DNA from: an uncultured Clostridia bacterium
GTDB lineage: Bacteria; Bacillota; Clostridia; TANB77; CAG-508
DNA: 5,970 nt
Direction: 5' to 3'
Assembly (NCBI GenBank): GCA_944391155.1
Contig: CALXSO010000035.1
Location: 1-5,970 of the forward strand
Below the pieces are notes generated by a model. That model was not told the origin of the DNA and ran no database searches. It saw nothing but the letters and a program-made list of their open reading frames with translations. Within the stretch, counting starts at the first letter, position 1. Every line of letters begins with the position of its first letter. The position numbers and the translations under genes are program-made. Shown piece after piece: positions 1 to 5,817 of the stretch.

Positions 1-1568
1 ATGAGGAAGTAAGCAATGAACAGCAAGAACAACAAAGAGGCCAACTTCAACAAGAAGAACTAAACAATGAACAAGAAAGTCAACATCAGCAAGATGAAGT
101 AAGCAATATTCAACAAGAGCAACAAGATAGTCAGCTTCAAAATGATGAAGTAGGTAATGAACAGCAAGAAGAGCAAAGAGGACAAGTTCAACAGGAGGAA
201 GTAAACAATGAACAACAAGAGCAACAAAAAGGTCAGCCTCAAAATGAGAAAGTAAACAATGAACGACAAGAGCAACAAGAAAGTCAGTCTCAAAATGAGG
301 AAGTAAACAATGAACCACAAGAACAACAAGAAAGTCAGCCTCAAAATGAGGAAGTAAGTAATGAACAGCAAGAGCAACAAGAAGGTGAGCCTCAAAATGA
401 GGAAGTAAACAATGAACAACAAGAGCAACAAGAAGGTCAGCCTCAAAATGAGGAAGCAAGTAATGAACAACAAGAGCAACAAGAAGGTCAACATCAACAA
501 GAGGAAGTAAACAATGAACAACAAGAAGAAAACGAAAGAATAAAAAAAGATAAAAAACACAATCAAAGCAACAATAGCAGTCTGAAAGATAAAACAATAG
601 AAGAACTTGAAGATATAGAACGAAATAGACAAAAATCAAGAGAGATGTTTGAACAAATTACAAAACCAAAAAATTCACAAAAAGGATATAAAAGTGACTT
701 TACAGATAAGTTTACAGGTTTTAATGAAGACGAAGTTTTGAATAGTACTATAAAAATTTTAATAGAAAAATTTTTTGAAACTAGTTTTTCAAAAAAATCA
801 AATTTAAATAAAACAAAATCTTCAAGTAGAGTTAGTAGTGGAACAGATGAATGGGATATTAAGAGCTTAGTAACACATAGAATTTCTAAAAATTATCAAA
901 AAATGTTAACAGATAAAACAGGATATTTAAAGAAAAATGGGGATAGTGAAGACATTCCATTAGCTTTTTACTTTGACCTATCAGAAAGTATGGATGGTTT
1001 TATAGATGTTTTAACAACAATGGCATATCAAATGTTAAAACATAAGGTAAAAGTAATTTTAGGATATAATCAAATGGCTGAAGTACAAATAAATTCTATA
1101 CCAGATAGTTGTACAGTTGAGAGATTTAAAAAAATCATGATAAGTTTGCAAAGTTTCATTGAAGAAACTGTCAAGTGTAGATATTATTATGACAATAACT
1201 TGAATAAAGATATATATTCAAGTAAAAATAGAAAAGCAAGTATACATGGTGCAGAAGTAGAATCTTTATATGGAATGTTAATTGATGAGTATTTAATAAG
1301 AAAAAAATCAGAAAAAGTTGTAATTTTTAGCGATTTAGATCCAGAATATGAAGTTTCTAATTTATCAAAAAAATGTAAAGTATACTGGTTTTGTTTTTTA
1401 CAAGAAGGTATTATAGGTAATATAGAGCAATTTAAAGGAAACTTTTTTAGAACTACCAATAAAAAGGACATATTAATACATTTAAAAAATATGGATAATA
1501 AGATATATCAAAAAAATCAAAGGAAAAGTATGTATTATAGAAGAAATTATTATGATGATAGAGGATGA
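1..1568 (+). CDS. VWA-domain protein with Gln/Glu-rich N-terminal repeats, CobT-like (5' end outside window)
   Basis: The reading frame (first full codon at base 3) has no stop up to the TGA at 1566-1568, so 521 residues are visible and the start lies left of the window. The in-frame ATG at 645 is an unlikely start: no spaced Shine-Dalgarno precedes it and the repeat protein runs straight through it. Visible residues 1 to ~176 are 17-residue Gln/Glu/Asn repeats, followed by a Lys-rich linker. From ~316 comes a VWA domain: strand IPLAFYF, then the metal-site motif D325-L-S-E-S, a HGAEVES segment (~415-421), and strand VVIFSDLDP with Asp444 and Asp446. The tail is Tyr/Arg-rich (YYRRNYYDDRG). 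No signal peptide or membrane segment is visible, so it is probably cytoplasmic. The acidic-segment-plus-VWA layout and the G-x-E segment resemble CobT from memory; this is inference. It is the likely adaptor partner of the AAA+ ATPase at 1905-4580. VWA call firm, subfamily tentative. Confidence 0.85.
   Translation, partial: EEVSNEQQEQQRGQLQQEELNNEQESQHQQDEVSNIQQEQQDSQLQNDEVGNEQQEEQRGQVQQEEVNNEQQEQQKGQPQNEKVNNERQEQQESQSQNEEVNNEPQEQQESQPQNEEVSNEQQEQQEGEPQNEEVNNEQQEQQEGQPQNEEASNEQQEQQEGQHQQEEVNNEQQEENERIKKDKKHNQSNNSSLKDKTIEELEDIERNRQKSREMFEQITKPKNSQKGYKSDFTDKFTGFNEDEVLNSTIKILIEKFFETSFSKKSNLNKTKSSSRVSSGTDEWDIKSLVTHRISKNYQKMLTDKTGYLKKNGDSEDIPLAFYFDLSESMDGFIDVLTTMAYQMLKHKVKVILGYNQMAEVQINSIPDSCTVERFKKIMISLQSFIEETVKCRYYYDNNLNKDIYSSKNRKASIHGAEVESLYGMLIDEYLIRKKSEKVVIFSDLDPEYEVSNLSKKCKVYWFCFLQEGIIGNIEQFKGNFFRTTNKKDILIHLKNMDNKIYQKNQRKSMYYRRNYYDDRG
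3..530 (+). repeat. 51-bp in-frame tandem repeat, ten units plus a partial one
   Basis: Units start at 3, 54, 93, 144, 195, 246, 297, 348, 399 and 450, with a degenerating partial unit at 501. All are 51 bp except the second (54-92), which is 39 bp, a four-codon deletion that keeps frame. The protein consensus is EEVNNEQQEQQEGQPQN. The units at 195 and 399 differ at a single base, while the first four are more diverged. The + strand is strikingly poor in T and the segment is richer in G+C than its surroundings. It extends beyond the left edge. It encodes a probably disordered, strongly acidic Gln-rich segment of the VWA protein. The period is a multiple of three and unit changes keep frame, so it is a coding repeat, not an intergenic array. 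Confidence 0.95.
1560..1564 (+). promoter_or_regulatory. Ribosome binding site deciding the start of the 104-residue gene
   Basis: AGAGG overlaps the last two sense codons (Arg-Gly) of the VWA gene. It lies 6 nt before ATG 1571 but directly abuts ATG 1565, so 1571 is the better start. The position implies translational coupling with the VWA gene. Confidence 0.6.
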
Positions 1569-1570
1569 AT

Positions 1571-1885
1571 ATGAAAATAAAAAATGAACAATTAAGAAAT
1601 ATGATTATACTTTGTACATATAACATAAAAGGATTTACTGAATCAAATACGATAAGTCAAATATTACCGATAAAAGATGAAAATTGGGAAATATACGAAG
1701 ATAGTAATATTCTTATTTTTAAATATAAAAATAAAAAAATTGCACAAATATTAAGAGATAATAATATGTATTCAAATTTAAAAATATTATCTATTATTAC
1801 TCCAATTTATAATATTAATTGCAAAGGAAAAGATATTGTGAGTTTAATAAAATATAGAATAGAAATAGTTACATTTTTAATATGA
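1571..1885 (+). CDS. Small protein of unknown function between VWA and AAA+ genes
   Basis: I do not recognise this 104-residue protein. It begins MKIKNEQLRNMIILCTYNIK and is rich in Ile, Asn and Lys. Alternating hydrophobic stretches (NILIFKYKNKKIAQIL; LKILSIITPIYNIN; YRIEIVTFLI) suggest a small alpha/beta fold rather than a membrane protein. There are two cysteines (in ILCTYN and NINCKG) but no CxxC motif. ATG 1565 is also in frame and would overlap the upstream TGA as ATGA. ATG 1571 is preferred because AGAGG then sits at normal spacing. It lies between the VWA and AAA+ genes with almost no intergenic DNA, so it is probably co-transcribed and possibly co-translated with them. It may be an accessory subunit or modulator of that pair, but this rests on position alone. 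Confidence 0.75.
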   Translation: MKIKNEQLRNMIILCTYNIKGFTESNTISQILPIKDENWEIYEDSNILIFKYKNKKIAQILRDNNMYSNLKILSIITPIYNINCKGKDIVSLIKYRIEIVTFLI

Positions 1886-1890
1886 AGGAG
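1885..1890 (+). promoter_or_regulatory. Shine-Dalgarno of the AAA+ gene, unusually far from its start
   Basis: AAGGAG begins at the last base of the preceding TGA stop. The nearest in-frame ATG (1905) is 14 nt further on and the next (1908) is 17 nt, longer than the usual 5-9 nt. An in-frame TAA at 1878-1880 and the absence of other ATG/GTG/TTG codons rule out an upstream start. The same motif is at near-ideal distance (4 nt) from a GTG at 1895 in another frame, which opens only eight codons. Confidence 0.55.
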
Positions 1891-1904
1891 AAGAGTGGAT
1901 AATA

Positions 1905-4580
1905 ATGATGAACTTTTATAAGTTTATAGATGAAGTATTAGATGGAAGAACAGATATACGAGATATAGATGTGGAAAAATTAAAAAGAGATGATCCTGAA
2001 AATTTTTCTCAATATATAAAAATTTTATATAATTTTGGATATACTATAAAAGATGTTTTAGATTATAGGAGTAAAATTATCGATGCTGATTATGAAGAAG
2101 ATTCATATAAAGAAAGTTATAGATGGAATAATACTAGTCAAAATTTTAGAAATAGAAGCAGTAGTAGTTCCTATAGTGTACCTCCAAAGTCAGAGCCTTC
2201 AACACTTAAAAATCTCCAATTAGAAATGGAAGATTTAGGTTATTATCCTACTCACCAAATTGCGGTAGAAACTTTCCTTAATTTGAGTAGAATAAATAAT
2301 AGAAAGGTAGGACAAAAAATACACGCATTTTGTTTGAGTGGACCTCCTGGAGCAGGTAAAAGCTTTTATGTAGAAACATATAAGAAACTTCTTCAAGAAA
2401 GAGTAGAAGGCCAAGTTCAAATGATTTCATATCAATGTCATACAAAAACAACTGATTCAAATTTATATGAAGATGTAAATATAGCGGCTGCTATAAAAGG
2501 AGATTCAGATAAAGTTATAATATCAGGTAAGTTAGTACAAGCAATAGATATAGCCAATGAAGGAAAAATTGTTATTCTATTTTTGGATGAATATGATAAA
2601 GCAGGAGAAGAAGTAGATACTTTTTTACTTAATTTTTTGCAAGAAGGAACTATAGATACAACACAAAGAGGAAAAGTTTCACTTAAAAGTCAATATAGCA
2701 AAAATTTACAAGTGTTTTTATGTAAAAATGATGCTAGAGAAAAACTTTCAGGTCCATTAGAAAGAAGATTGAAATTTTTAGAGTTAGATTATATGACTCC
2801 AGATAACTTAAGTAAAACGGTAAATAGAAAGCTAGAATATGTTGACTCATCATTAAGGGATGCAGTTGTATTGCTATATACGGCAATGTATAGTACATTA
2901 CCTGGAAAGCATCAAAACGAAAGTGATAGAGAATTTGAATTTTCAAGGTTGCCTGCTGCTTCAGAATGTATGCAAGCAATAGAAGATGCTTGGGAATTAA
3001 TGTCAATTGGGGCAGATCAATCAGATATTGTTTTAGATGGTATAGTATCTAATATGGTAAAAACAAAAGAGGATTTAGAACAATTTCAGTTATTAACCAA
3101 AAGTAGAAATGACTTAATAATTTGGTATAATAAATTGATGGAAGCAGTTAGTAATAATAATGAGAATTTTTTGAATAAAGTAAAAGAAGAGATGGCAAGA
3201 CAGTTTTTTCCAAGCGAAATAAAAAGAGCTACTAGAAATATTGAAGAAGAAGTTCAAAGAAAAAAAAGAGAATTGGAAAAATCATATCATCAACAAAAAA
3301 AAGATTTACAACAAAAAATAGATGAATCACAAAAACAGTTAGATAAATATCAAAAAAACATAAAAGAATTTCAAAATAGGGAAAAGGAATTAGAAAGATT
3401 AGAAAAAGAAGTTAATACATTAAGACAAAATGCACAAAAAGATGCTAAAGAAGGAGCTGAAAAATATATAAGAATTAAAGAAAAAGAATTAGAAGAAAAG
3501 ACGAAACAACTCGAAAAAGAAATGGCTGAGGTCCAAATGCTAAGGGAAACTGCACGAGAAGATGCAGAAAGGATAGCTAATGAAAAAATTGCCCAAAAAA
3601 AGGCTGAAGTTCAAGCTTTGATAGAACAAACAAATAATGAAATTATAAGACATAATATAAATCTGGCAGATTTTCAAAACTTACAAGGAGTAATAGCATC
3701 TAATGAAGAAGAATTAAAAAGATATAAAAAATTTATAGAAAAAGTTTTAGGCAGAACAATTAGAGATGATGAATTATATGAAACAAATGATGAAACTATT
3801 TCTACAGTAGGAAGTGGAGAATTTCAACAATCGCAAGTTGATAATGGAATTATACAGAGTAATATTATATTTAATGAAAGCAATAGTATATTTGATGTGG
3901 CACAAGATGGAACATGGATAGATATTGGTGAAATAGTTTTAGAAAATCGTCAAGATGAAAATGTGATATTCAATAGTGATTTATTAAGAAAATTAATTGA
4001 AAGATATGCAACAAATGGAAAATATAAAGATGGAATTGTAATATATAATGGTTCTAAAATAAAAATCATTGCAGTTAGATATATACAAGAAGAAAAAGAT
4101 AAACAAGATGGGAGTAAATATAAAAATAAATTTAAAATTTATACTACTTCTACAATTATTCCTAAATATGCATTTCTTGATATATGTAATTTTATAAAAG
4201 CTCTTAATCCAGATGGAGGATATGTTCCAAATTCTATAGATGTGAATGGAAAAAAATGTAGAATAAATTTTGGAAAAGTTATTAATGCAAGTCTAGAGTG
4301 TATGTTATATACCACTGAAGATTATCAAAAAGAAAGTGGTTCAAGTTATACAATGACTAAGCAAGATGCAGAGTGTTATTTATTTTCATATAAGAATACC
4401 CAACATAAGAATTTGAAAGATATTGCAACTGAGGTTTATAGTATAACTAAATGTAGCAAAAAAGATGTCCCACTTAGTAAGATACAAGAGTGCGAAAATA
4501 TGGCATATTTAAGACATAGTCAAAATATTGGTGTGACAGGTTTTATAAATAAATTACCTGATATAGATGAAAGGGGATAG
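1905..4580 (+). CDS. MoxR-like AAA+ ATPase with long coiled coil and unknown C-terminal domain
   Basis: This 891-residue protein is a predicted cytoplasmic ATPase that would couple ATP hydrolysis to remodelling of an unknown target. Residues 1-~70 form a small charged helical region and ~75-98 a Ser/Asn-rich linker. The AAA+ core has Walker A GPPGAGKS (146-153), Walker B VILFLDEYDKA (Asp228, Glu229), the MoxR-type follow-on FLLNFLQEGTID, sensor 1 in VFLCKNDARE (Asn275), and an Arg-finger region GPLERRLKFLELDY (Arg287/Arg288). About 446-590 is a Lys/Glu/Gln-rich coiled coil. About 660-891 is a mixed, probably globular region I cannot assign. Ordinary MoxR proteins are about 300-350 residues, so the coiled coil and C-terminus are large additions. 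The Asn-Asp-x-Arg-Glu then Arg-Arg pattern resembles the CoxD/CobS side of the MoxR class, from memory. The VWA gene two positions upstream is the expected partner. ATPase call firm, subfamily tentative, target unknown. Confidence 0.93.
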   Translation: MMNFYKFIDEVLDGRTDIRDIDVEKLKRDDPENFSQYIKILYNFGYTIKDVLDYRSKIIDADYEEDSYKESYRWNNTSQNFRNRSSSSSYSVPPKSEPSTLKNLQLEMEDLGYYPTHQIAVETFLNLSRINNRKVGQKIHAFCLSGPPGAGKSFYVETYKKLLQERVEGQVQMISYQCHTKTTDSNLYEDVNIAAAIKGDSDKVIISGKLVQAIDIANEGKIVILFLDEYDKAGEEVDTFLLNFLQEGTIDTTQRGKVSLKSQYSKNLQVFLCKNDAREKLSGPLERRLKFLELDYMTPDNLSKTVNRKLEYVDSSLRDAVVLLYTAMYSTLPGKHQNESDREFEFSRLPAASECMQAIEDAWELMSIGADQSDIVLDGIVSNMVKTKEDLEQFQLLTKSRNDLIIWYNKLMEAVSNNNENFLNKVKEEMARQFFPSEIKRATRNIEEEVQRKKRELEKSYHQQKKDLQQKIDESQKQLDKYQKNIKEFQNREKELERLEKEVNTLRQNAQKDAKEGAEKYIRIKEKELEEKTKQLEKEMAEVQMLRETAREDAERIANEKIAQKKAEVQALIEQTNNEIIRHNINLADFQNLQGVIASNEEELKRYKKFIEKVLGRTIRDDELYETNDETISTVGSGEFQQSQVDNGIIQSNIIFNESNSIFDVAQDGTWIDIGEIVLENRQDENVIFNSDLLRKLIERYATNGKYKDGIVIYNGSKIKIIAVRYIQEEKDKQDGSKYKNKFKIYTTSTIIPKYAFLDICNFIKALNPDGGYVPNSIDVNGKKCRINFGKVINASLECMLYTTEDYQKESGSSYTMTKQDAECYLFSYKNTQHKNLKDIATEVYSITKCSKKDVPLSKIQECENMAYLRHSQNIGVTGFINKLPDIDERG
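4571..4576 (+). promoter_or_regulatory. Ribosome binding site inside the 3' end of the AAA+ gene
   Basis: AAGGGG lies within the last Glu-Arg-Gly codons of the AAA+ gene, 12 nt before ATG 4589. The spacing is somewhat long. The arrangement mirrors AGAGG at the end of the VWA gene and suggests coupling of the next gene to the ATPase. Confidence 0.5.
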
Positions 4581-4588
4581 AATAAAAA

Positions 4589-4897
4589 ATGGAAGAAAGT
4601 CTAAATTATGTAATTGAATTGAAAAAAAAATTAGAAGAAATATTGCCATATATAAAAAAAAGTAAAGTAAGTAAAATTGTAAAATGGGCTCAAGAAGATA
4701 TAATTGAAATGGAAAAGATAAAAAAAGAATTAATGGAAAAAGAAATGTGGGAAAGAGCCAAATTACTAAAAAATAAAACGTGTTGTAAAATAAATAAGAA
4801 AACGAATCTAGAACAAAGTTTGATAGAAGTTTATAGAATTATATGGAATGAATTAGAAGAATGGAGAAACATATATATACAAATAGTTATAATGTAA
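4589..4897 (+). CDS. Small charged helical protein of unknown function
   Basis: I do not recognise this 102-residue protein. It starts MEESLNYVIELKKKLEEIL and is almost entirely Lys/Glu/Ile/Leu-rich, with heptad-like spacing of hydrophobic residues, so a helical bundle or short coiled coil is likely. There are two adjacent cysteines in KNKTCCKINKK and several tryptophans (KWAQED, MWERAK, IIWNELEEWRN). No signal peptide or transmembrane stretch is visible; the terminal IYIQIVIM is too short for one. The start lies 8 nt after the AAA+ stop, so the two genes are probably co-transcribed. A helical protein beside a coiled-coil ATPase could be a binding partner, but this is only positional inference. 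An inverted repeat spans its last codons and stop. Confidence 0.75.
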   Translation: MEESLNYVIELKKKLEEILPYIKKSKVSKIVKWAQEDIIEMEKIKKELMEKEMWERAKLLKNKTCCKINKKTNLEQSLIEVYRIIWNELEEWRNIYIQIVIM

Positions 4898-4912
4898 AAG
4901 TTTGTATATATA
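4872..4912 (+). promoter_or_regulatory. Inverted repeat around the stop codon at 4895-4897
   Basis: TATATATACAAA (4872-4883) is exactly complementary to TTTGTATATATA (4901-4912). One further T-G pair extends it, and the 15-nt loop holds the TAA stop. No T-run follows, so it does not look like a terminator. It might be an RNA hairpin that separates expression of, or protects, the flanking genes. The stem has only one G-C pair in AT-rich DNA, so chance remains possible. Confidence 0.35.
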
Positions 4913-4930
4913 ATTAATAAATTAATTGTA
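4909..4930 (+). promoter_or_regulatory. AT-rich palindrome just before the last gene's ribosome binding site
   Basis: AATTAAT (4912-4918) and ATTAATT (4921-4927) are perfect inverted copies two bases apart. The outer bases 4909-4911 and 4928-4930 continue the pairing with one T-G. It ends 3 nt before AGGAG (4934-4938) and shares 4909-4912 with the larger inverted repeat, so the two hairpins could not form together. It could be an operator or an RNA switch; low complexity weakens the case. Confidence 0.3.
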
Positions 4931-4933
4931 AAA

Positions 4934-4938
4934 AGGAG
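4934..4938 (+). promoter_or_regulatory. Ribosome binding site of the 130-residue gene
   Basis: AGGAG lies 11 nt upstream of ATG 4950. An ATG at 4939 overlaps the site but opens only a nine-codon frame, so 4950 is the start. The strong site and the 52-bp gap before this gene suggest it is translated independently of its neighbour. Confidence 0.65.
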
Positions 4939-4949
4939 ATGAAAAAATT

Positions 4950-5342
4950 ATGGGACTTGACAACTATATAGTGTCACAGATTGAAGCAGAAAGGGAGAAT
5001 TATAGGTATATGGTTAAATGTATAGGAAATATTTTCGAAGATGAAGATATAGAGACACAAATGGAATGTTATGATTTGCTTAGGAAATACGAGGAAGATT
5101 TACATAAAACAAAAATGCAACTACATGATTTAAAGAAAACATATGCAACAAAAACGATACCAGATATAAAAAAGAATCTAGGCACATATACCTCCTATAA
5201 CTCTACAAGTAATAAGAAAAAAATTATATCTATAATTAATCAGTACTATGCATTGATGCTAAATCACTTTAGACAAGAAGTATTAAAAGAAAAAATACTA
5301 GAAGAGATAGAAGAAGAGGGGGAAGATATTGAACTTGAATAA
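4950..5342 (+). CDS. Small acidic-tailed helical protein of unknown function
   Basis: I do not recognise this 130-residue protein. It begins MGLDNYIVSQIEAERENYRY. The first ~70 residues look like a helical hairpin with heptad-like spacing (MECYDLLRKYEEDLHKTKMQLHDLKKTY in two parts). A short Ser/Thr/Asn-rich turn (TYTSYNSTSNKKK) follows, then another helix (IISIINQYYALMLNHFRQEVL). The C-terminus is strongly acidic (EEIEEEGEDIELE). No signal peptide or membrane segment is visible. It is last in the co-directional set, has its own strong ribosome binding site after a 52-bp gap, and is followed by a terminator candidate about 127 bp downstream. The acidic tail could contact a basic partner or nucleic-acid-binding protein, but no function can be assigned from sequence alone. 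Confidence 0.78.
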   Translation: MGLDNYIVSQIEAERENYRYMVKCIGNIFEDEDIETQMECYDLLRKYEEDLHKTKMQLHDLKKTYATKTIPDIKKNLGTYTSYNSTSNKKKIISIINQYYALMLNHFRQEVLKEKILEEIEEEGEDIELE

Positions 5343-5468
5343 GCATTAACAATAGAACATGTAAATTAAACCACATATCTATTATGTGAATTATATAGAA
5401 AGTTTTATTATATATAAAAATTCTTCTGAAAAATATAAAATTAGATATAAATTTTTTGAAAATGTCTC

Positions 5469-5513
5469 AAAATAAGTCTTAAAATTTTGATTTTTAGGAC
5501 TTATTTTTGTTTA
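5469..5513 (+). terminator. Rho-independent terminator candidate closing the + strand unit
   Basis: Bases 5469-5484 pair with 5492-5507 to give a 16-bp stem with a single G-T pair and a 7-nt loop. The outer arms are AAAATAAGTC and GACTTATTTT. A T-rich tract (TTTTTGTTT, 5504-5512) follows or overlaps the right arm. It lies ~127 bp after the last + strand stop with no gene between. The left arm is preceded by A-rich sequence, so weak minus-strand termination is also possible. Confidence 0.7.
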
Positions 5514-5680
5514 ATAAAAGTATTTTTTAAAATATTGACTGTGATAAGTGGGCATAATACATCTATGTACTAGTTTATGGGAGTTAGAAAAATAAGATTT
5601 TTATATATTTGATAAAATGTCACAAACAACTAAGATATGGACAATATGAAAATTGCCATAAAAGTTATGTACAAATAATT

Positions 5681-5709
5681 AAAAACCTAATTGGAAAAAT
5701 TAGTTTTTT
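5681..5709. terminator. Weak hairpin with A and T flanks, possible bidirectional terminator
   Basis: CTAATT (5687-5692) pairs with AATTAG (5698-5703) around a GGAAA loop. AAAAA lies on the left and TTTTTT on the right, so each strand would have a T-run after the stem. The stem is only 6 bp and mostly A-T. It lies between convergent genes, ~110 bp past the minus-strand stop. Confidence 0.25.
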
Positions 5710-5726
5710 AAGTTATAGGAAATTGC

Positions 5727-5754
5727 AAAAAAACAACTACAAACAAAGGTTTGT
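5727..5754 (-). terminator. Weak minus-strand terminator candidate
   Basis: ACAAAC (5739-5744) pairs with GTTTGT (5749-5754) with a 4-nt loop. On the minus strand a run of seven T follows five bases after the stem. It is ~64 nt beyond the stop of the minus-strand gene, a sensible place for its terminator, but a 6-bp stem and an offset T-run make it uncertain. Confidence 0.3.
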
Positions 5755-5817
5755 TATTAAATTAAAAAGTGCACAGTAAAAAGCATATATAGCTAAATGG
5801 AAATATATGTAAATAAT

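Larger units (their letters stand above)
5343..5817. other. Intergenic region between convergent genes
   Basis: About 475 bp of very AT-rich DNA separate the stop of the 130-residue gene from the stop of the minus-strand gene. I see no convincing coding frame: the start codons tried on the + strand (5577, 5618) stop within 12 codons and have no Shine-Dalgarno. It holds the terminator candidate at 5469-5513 and several weak hairpins: 5372-5388 (CACATA/TATGTG), 5681-5709 and 5739-5754. Scattered promoter-like hexamers lack correct spacing. Nothing marks it as an attachment site or origin. Confidence 0.7.

Noticed and set aside
3..530. CRISPR array
   Set aside because: Repeats are contiguous without spacers, diverged, and translated in frame as part of a protein.
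60..632. Minus-strand open frame of 190 codons, Leu/Phe-rich and apparently membrane-like
   Set aside because: It is the reverse of the in-frame 51-bp repeat. A repeat with a period divisible by three and few T bases keeps the opposite strand open too. The sense frame continues into a VWA domain, and this one has no ribosome binding site.
645..647. ATG 645 as the start of the VWA protein
   Set aside because: The frame is open to the left edge, the repeat protein runs through it, and no spaced Shine-Dalgarno precedes it.
1187..1471. Minus-strand open frame of 94 codons
   Set aside because: It lies opposite the VWA domain, and its composition is that of reversed Lys/Asp codons.
1565..1567. 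ATG 1565 as the start of the small gene (ATGA overlap)
   Set aside because: AGAGG directly abuts it. ATG 1571, two codons on, has the normal spacing. It cannot be fully excluded.
2235..3006. Three minus-strand open frames opposite the AAA+ core
   Set aside because: They overlap the Walker motifs and other conserved parts of the ATPase on the other strand and show no coding features of their own.
4888..4893. TATAAT as a -10 promoter element for the last + strand gene
   Set aside because: No -35-like hexamer lies at 16-18 bp, and such matches are frequent in DNA this AT-rich.
1..5342. A true cobaltochelatase or magnesium chelatase operon
   Set aside because: Only the ATPase and VWA-type subunits have counterparts. 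No large catalytic subunit or tetrapyrrole gene is present, and the ATPase has a large extra C-terminus.
5535..5558. TTGACT with CATAAT as a promoter
   Set aside because: The spacer is only 12 bp and no + strand gene follows.
5577..5650. Short + strand frames after the terminator
   Set aside because: They are 10-11 codons long without ribosome binding sites, as expected by chance.
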